Source: an uncultured Bacteroidia bacterium
GTDB lineage: Bacteria; Bacteroidota; Bacteroidia; Bacteroidales; UBA932
Length of the DNA stretch: 8,766 bases
Direction: 5' to 3'
Assembly: GCA_902767465.1 (NCBI GenBank)
Contig: CACXHM010000117.1
Location: 1 to 8,766 of the forward strand
Shown in pieces: positions 6,501 through 8,766 of the stretch (position 1 is its first letter; each line of letters starts with the position of its first letter). A program made the position numbers and the translations under genes. The notes below the pieces were generated by a model, which was not told the origin of the DNA, searched no databases, and saw only the letters and a list, made by a program, of their open reading frames with translations.

Positions 6501-8033
6501 ATGAGAAAGTTTTTGCATGTTTTATCACTGTTCCTGCTGCTTTCGTCTGCAGGAAGTTGCGGGTGGTTGAACGTCACCCCGGAGAACGTAATCGCCCAGG
6601 ACGACTTGTTTTCTACCGGATATGGTTTCCGCAATGCCCTGAACGGAGTTTACCTCAAAATGGGAGAAAATTCCCTTTATGGACGCAACCTCTCATGGGG
6701 TTTCCTGAGTGCTGCCGCCCAGGAGTATGTAACAGATGAGTCACTGCAGGGAATGAATACATTGCAGGAATTCAAGGATGCAGCCGGATTCCATTACAAC
6801 TCTTCCACCACAGAAAGCGTTGTGCAGGAAATCTGGGACAATCAGTATTCGGCTATTGCAAACATCAACAATATCCTCTCCTCCCTGGACGGCTGTCCGG
6901 CATCCAAATTCGCTTTTGGAGACGATGAGAAGAACCTTATCAGAGGTGAAGCCCTTGCGCTCCGCGCATATCTGCACTTTGACCTTCTGAGGCTTTTTGC
7001 TCCCGCACCCGCCACCTCTCCTTCCGGAGTATGGATTCCCTACAGGACGGAATTCGAAGCATCTGCCGGCACTCCCCTCGAAGTTACGGCTTTTCTGGAA
7101 AGGACGATTGCGGACATTTCCGCTGCCCTTCCGCTGCTCAAAAATTTTGACATGACCGTGCATCCTCAGGCCATGTACTCTTCCATGATGAGTTCCGCCA
7201 CACCGCATTGGAGCGCCCGTTACCGCTTCGACAGCCGCTCCTACATAGACAACATGGGTCAGTTCTTCTGGTACCGTGGCTGGCGGATGAATTATATGGC
7301 ATCGCTGGCGCTCATGGCAAGGGTATGTTTCTATGCCGGAAAAAGCTATTATCCAAATGCAAAGCTTGCAGCAAGGGAACTGTATAACGATTTTGCAACT
7401 TCCCGCCAGTGGCTCGGTTTTACACCGGCGGGAAACATTACGGCACAGAGTTCCAACCGGTTTGCAAAAATGAGCGATGATGTAATTTTCGCGGCTTACC
7501 ATAAAGATCTCGCAGCCGAGTATGAGGGCGTACTCCGTGGCTCAAACAACAGCATCCGCATGCCCCTTGACGGCATTCAGGAACTTTATGCCAGCGACAA
7601 CACAGGTATTTATTCAGATTACAGGCTCGCCTATACGATTTCGCAGAGCAACGCCTCAAACCGTACATATTATTCCAGAAAGTATCTTGTGTCCTCGGAT
7701 CAAGTGATTGAAAGCATTGAGAATCCGATGGTGCCCCTTATCCGCTTCAGCGAAGTATGCCATATCCTTGCAGAGATAGCCGCATCGGAAAACGACGTAC
7801 GTTCCGGAATAAACTATCTCGAGACCGTAAGGCGGGCACGCGGGGCCGAAAGGTCGCTGTCGCTTTCCGTGACCGATGCAGCATCCCTCTTGGATGAAAT
7901 TACTCTTGATGCGCGTAAAGAATACATATGCGAGGGCGGAATGTTTTATTTCTACAAGCGCAGGGCCCGTGTGGACATACTGCCACTGGATGCCGCAGTG
8001 CTACCATTACCAAAAAGCGAAAATCCTCTATGA
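6501..8033 (+). CDS. SusD/RagB-family substrate-binding outer-membrane lipoprotein
   Basis: A 510-residue lipoprotein that forms the lid of the SusC barrel and binds the imported ligand at the cell surface. The signal peptide ends in the lipobox SAGSC with lipidated Cys20, followed by GWLNVTPEN, a typical SusD N-terminus. Family landmarks are GEALALRAYLHFDLLRLF (149-166) in the TPR-like helical core, SEVCHILAEIA (417-427), and DARKEYICEGGMFYFYKRR (470-488) near the C-terminus. The protein ends in the usual LPLPKSE motif, with only NPL after it. It starts one base after the SusC stop (TGA-T-ATG), as expected for a co-expressed SusCD pair, and its stop overlaps the next start as ATGA. No glycan-degrading enzyme is visible nearby, so this window gives no support for a polysaccharide-utilisation assignment. 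The family call is very secure; the ligand is unknown. Confidence 0.96.
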   Translation: MRKFLHVLSLFLLLSSAGSCGWLNVTPENVIAQDDLFSTGYGFRNALNGVYLKMGENSLYGRNLSWGFLSAAAQEYVTDESLQGMNTLQEFKDAAGFHYNSSTTESVVQEIWDNQYSAIANINNILSSLDGCPASKFAFGDDEKNLIRGEALALRAYLHFDLLRLFAPAPATSPSGVWIPYRTEFEASAGTPLEVTAFLERTIADISAALPLLKNFDMTVHPQAMYSSMMSSATPHWSARYRFDSRSYIDNMGQFFWYRGWRMNYMASLALMARVCFYAGKSYYPNAKLAARELYNDFATSRQWLGFTPAGNITAQSSNRFAKMSDDVIFAAYHKDLAAEYEGVLRGSNNSIRMPLDGIQELYASDNTGIYSDYRLAYTISQSNASNRTYYSRKYLVSSDQVIESIENPMVPLIRFSEVCHILAEIAASENDVRSGINYLETVRRARGAERSLSLSVTDAASLLDEITLDARKEYICEGGMFYFYKRRARVDILPLDAAVLPLPKSENPL

Positions 8034-8707
8034 AAAAGTATATCCCTTTGTTATTAGCGGCCTTGTGTATCTTCTCATGCAAGGAGAGCACTCTTGAAAC
8101 CTGGCACGGGAATAACTACCTGCACTTCATTCCCGCCGCCGACGGCAGCGTGAGGGCAAGATACAATTTTGCCGTCGAAGGCAGCACGGCACAGACCTCC
8201 GCATCCGTGCCGCTGCCTCTCGAGATATGGGGCTTTATGGCGGAAAAAGATTTCAGCCTTTCCCTCCTGATCGACAACAGTTCCGCTTCAGCCACCTTCC
8301 GCGCCGGCCTTCCCGTGGATACCCTTTGGGTTCCTGTTGTCCGCGATGAAGACCTGCTTGCTACCTCCTACACCATAGAAGTTGAACTTACAGCTGCGGA
8401 TTCAGGCTATGAAGTTTCTCCGTCCGCATATTGCAAGGCGGAAATACTGGTAGAAGATTCACTCGAGGGTCTGCAGCCGGCATGGTGGGCAACCACCCCG
8501 GCACTGGGGACGTATTCCCCGCTTAAGTTCCGGCTCTTCAACATTTACTCCGGCGGTTTTGTAAAAAGCATTGACAACTATACGGCCATAGCCTTCAAGA
8601 ATTTCGCTCTCGAATTCCGCGAATGGCTGCACGACATGTGGAATGCAGGTCAGAAATATTATGATACCGACGGCACTACGCCACTTTATGAAAGCATACC
8701 GTTATGA
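8030..8707 (+). CDS. DUF4843-like surface lipoprotein of the SusCD operon
   Basis: A 225-residue lipoprotein. The signal peptide MKKYIPLLLAALCIFSC has its lipobox at IFSC (Cys17). The next residues, KES, contain a Lys-acidic pair resembling the lipoprotein export signal that sends Bacteroidota lipoproteins to the cell surface. The mature part looks all-beta. It contains YLHFIP (30-35), PLPLEIWG (61-68), a WW pair (162-163) and LGTYSPLKFRLF (169-180). The pattern of an N-terminal Phe-containing strand, a central beta domain and a terminal Trp...Leu-Gly-x-Tyr-Ser-x-x-Lys block matches my recollection of DUF4843 proteins, which usually follow susD. I chose the ATG at 8030 because it gives a clean lipoprotein signal and overlaps the SusD stop (ATGA); an in-frame ATG at 7928 would lie deep inside susD. 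Its likely role is an accessory subunit on the SusCD complex. The molecular function of the family is unknown to me, and the DUF call should be checked by HMM. Confidence 0.83.
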   Translation: MKKYIPLLLAALCIFSCKESTLETWHGNNYLHFIPAADGSVRARYNFAVEGSTAQTSASVPLPLEIWGFMAEKDFSLSLLIDNSSASATFRAGLPVDTLWVPVVRDEDLLATSYTIEVELTAADSGYEVSPSAYCKAEILVEDSLEGLQPAWWATTPALGTYSPLKFRLFNIYSGGFVKSIDNYTAIAFKNFALEFREWLHDMWNAGQKYYDTDGTTPLYESIPL

Positions 8708-8766
8708 TTATTAAGAAGTTCTTATGCATCGCGGCGCTCCTGCCCGTCTTTTTCTCCTGCTATAAG
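8704..8766 (+). CDS. Lipoprotein, N-terminus only; probably PKD-like family (3' end outside window)
   Basis: Only 21 codons are visible: a lipoprotein signal peptide with two Lys, a hydrophobic core and the lipobox FFSC (Cys19), followed by Tyr-Lys at the window edge. The start overlaps the preceding stop as ATGA. In other Bacteroidota operons with the order susC, susD, DUF4843, the next gene is commonly a PKD-like family lipoprotein whose mature end begins CYK, and that fits here. The signal peptide is directly visible; the family name is inferred from position and three residues. Confidence 0.6.
   Translation, partial: MIIKKFLCIAALLPVFFSCYK

Larger units (their letters stand above)
2..8766 (+). 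other. Single gapless operon linking GldG-like, two MutS-like and SusCD-lipoprotein genes
   Basis: Every gene is on the + strand. Stop and start overlap as ATGA at 805-808, 2106-2109, 3425-3428, 8030-8033 and 8704-8707; only susC to susD has a single spare base (6500). No space exists for an intergenic terminator or a conventional promoter, and I saw no convincing Bacteroidota-type promoter (TTTG with TAnnTTTG) placed before any of these starts. Co-transcription and translational coupling are inferred from this layout. The operon must begin upstream of the window and continue beyond its end. Confidence 0.8.

Noticed and set aside
6741..7502. Long open frame on the - strand inside susD (about 253 codons)
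   Set aside because: It mirrors conserved SusD coding sequence and shows no family motif; Cys- and His-rich content is typical of antisense translation.
7928..8029. In-frame ATG at 7928 as start of the DUF4843-like gene
   Set aside because: The extension lies inside susD and would bury the clear lipoprotein signal peptide that begins at 8030.

Overview
The window reads as a piece of a Bacteroidales (phylum Bacteroidota) chromosome. It carries a SusC/SusD outer-membrane transporter pair with a TonB box (LDEVVVTGY), lipoprotein signal peptides, a DUF4843-type lipoprotein and a GldG-like ABC-transporter auxiliary module, a combination I know only from that phylum. Base composition is moderate (roughly half G+C by eye). 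I cannot name a genus from the sequence alone.

All seven genes lie on the + strand and no junction has more than one non-coding base. In order they are: (i) the 3' end of a GldG-like ABC-transporter auxiliary/permease protein (to 808); (ii) a short MutS-family ATPase (805-2109); (iii) a second, paralogous short MutS-family ATPase (2106-3428); (iv) a SusC/RagA TonB-dependent transporter (3425-6499); (v) a SusD/RagB lipoprotein (6501-8033); (vi) a DUF4843-like lipoprotein (8030-8707); (vii) the first 21 codons of another lipoprotein, probably of the PKD-like family (8704 to the window end). Five of the six junctions are ATGA stop/start overlaps and the sixth is TGA-T-ATG. This implies one polycistronic, probably translationally coupled operon that starts upstream and continues downstream of the window. 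I see no internal promoter, terminator, RNA gene, mobile element or CRISPR array.

The second half is a recognisable nutrient-uptake module: SusC barrel, SusD lid and two accessory surface lipoproteins, an arrangement whose best-studied relative in Bacteroides thetaiotaomicron was linked to peptide binding. The first half is the surprise. Two tandem MutS-like ATPases, each lacking the mismatch-reading N-terminal domains, are joined without any gap to the transporter gene and to an ABC/GldG-type membrane protein. The two MutS proteins keep all ATPase motifs in the same register (constant offset of 11 residues), so they look like a duplicated pair that may form a heterodimer. Why DNA-clamp-type ATPases are coupled to an outer-membrane uptake system is the main open question here.
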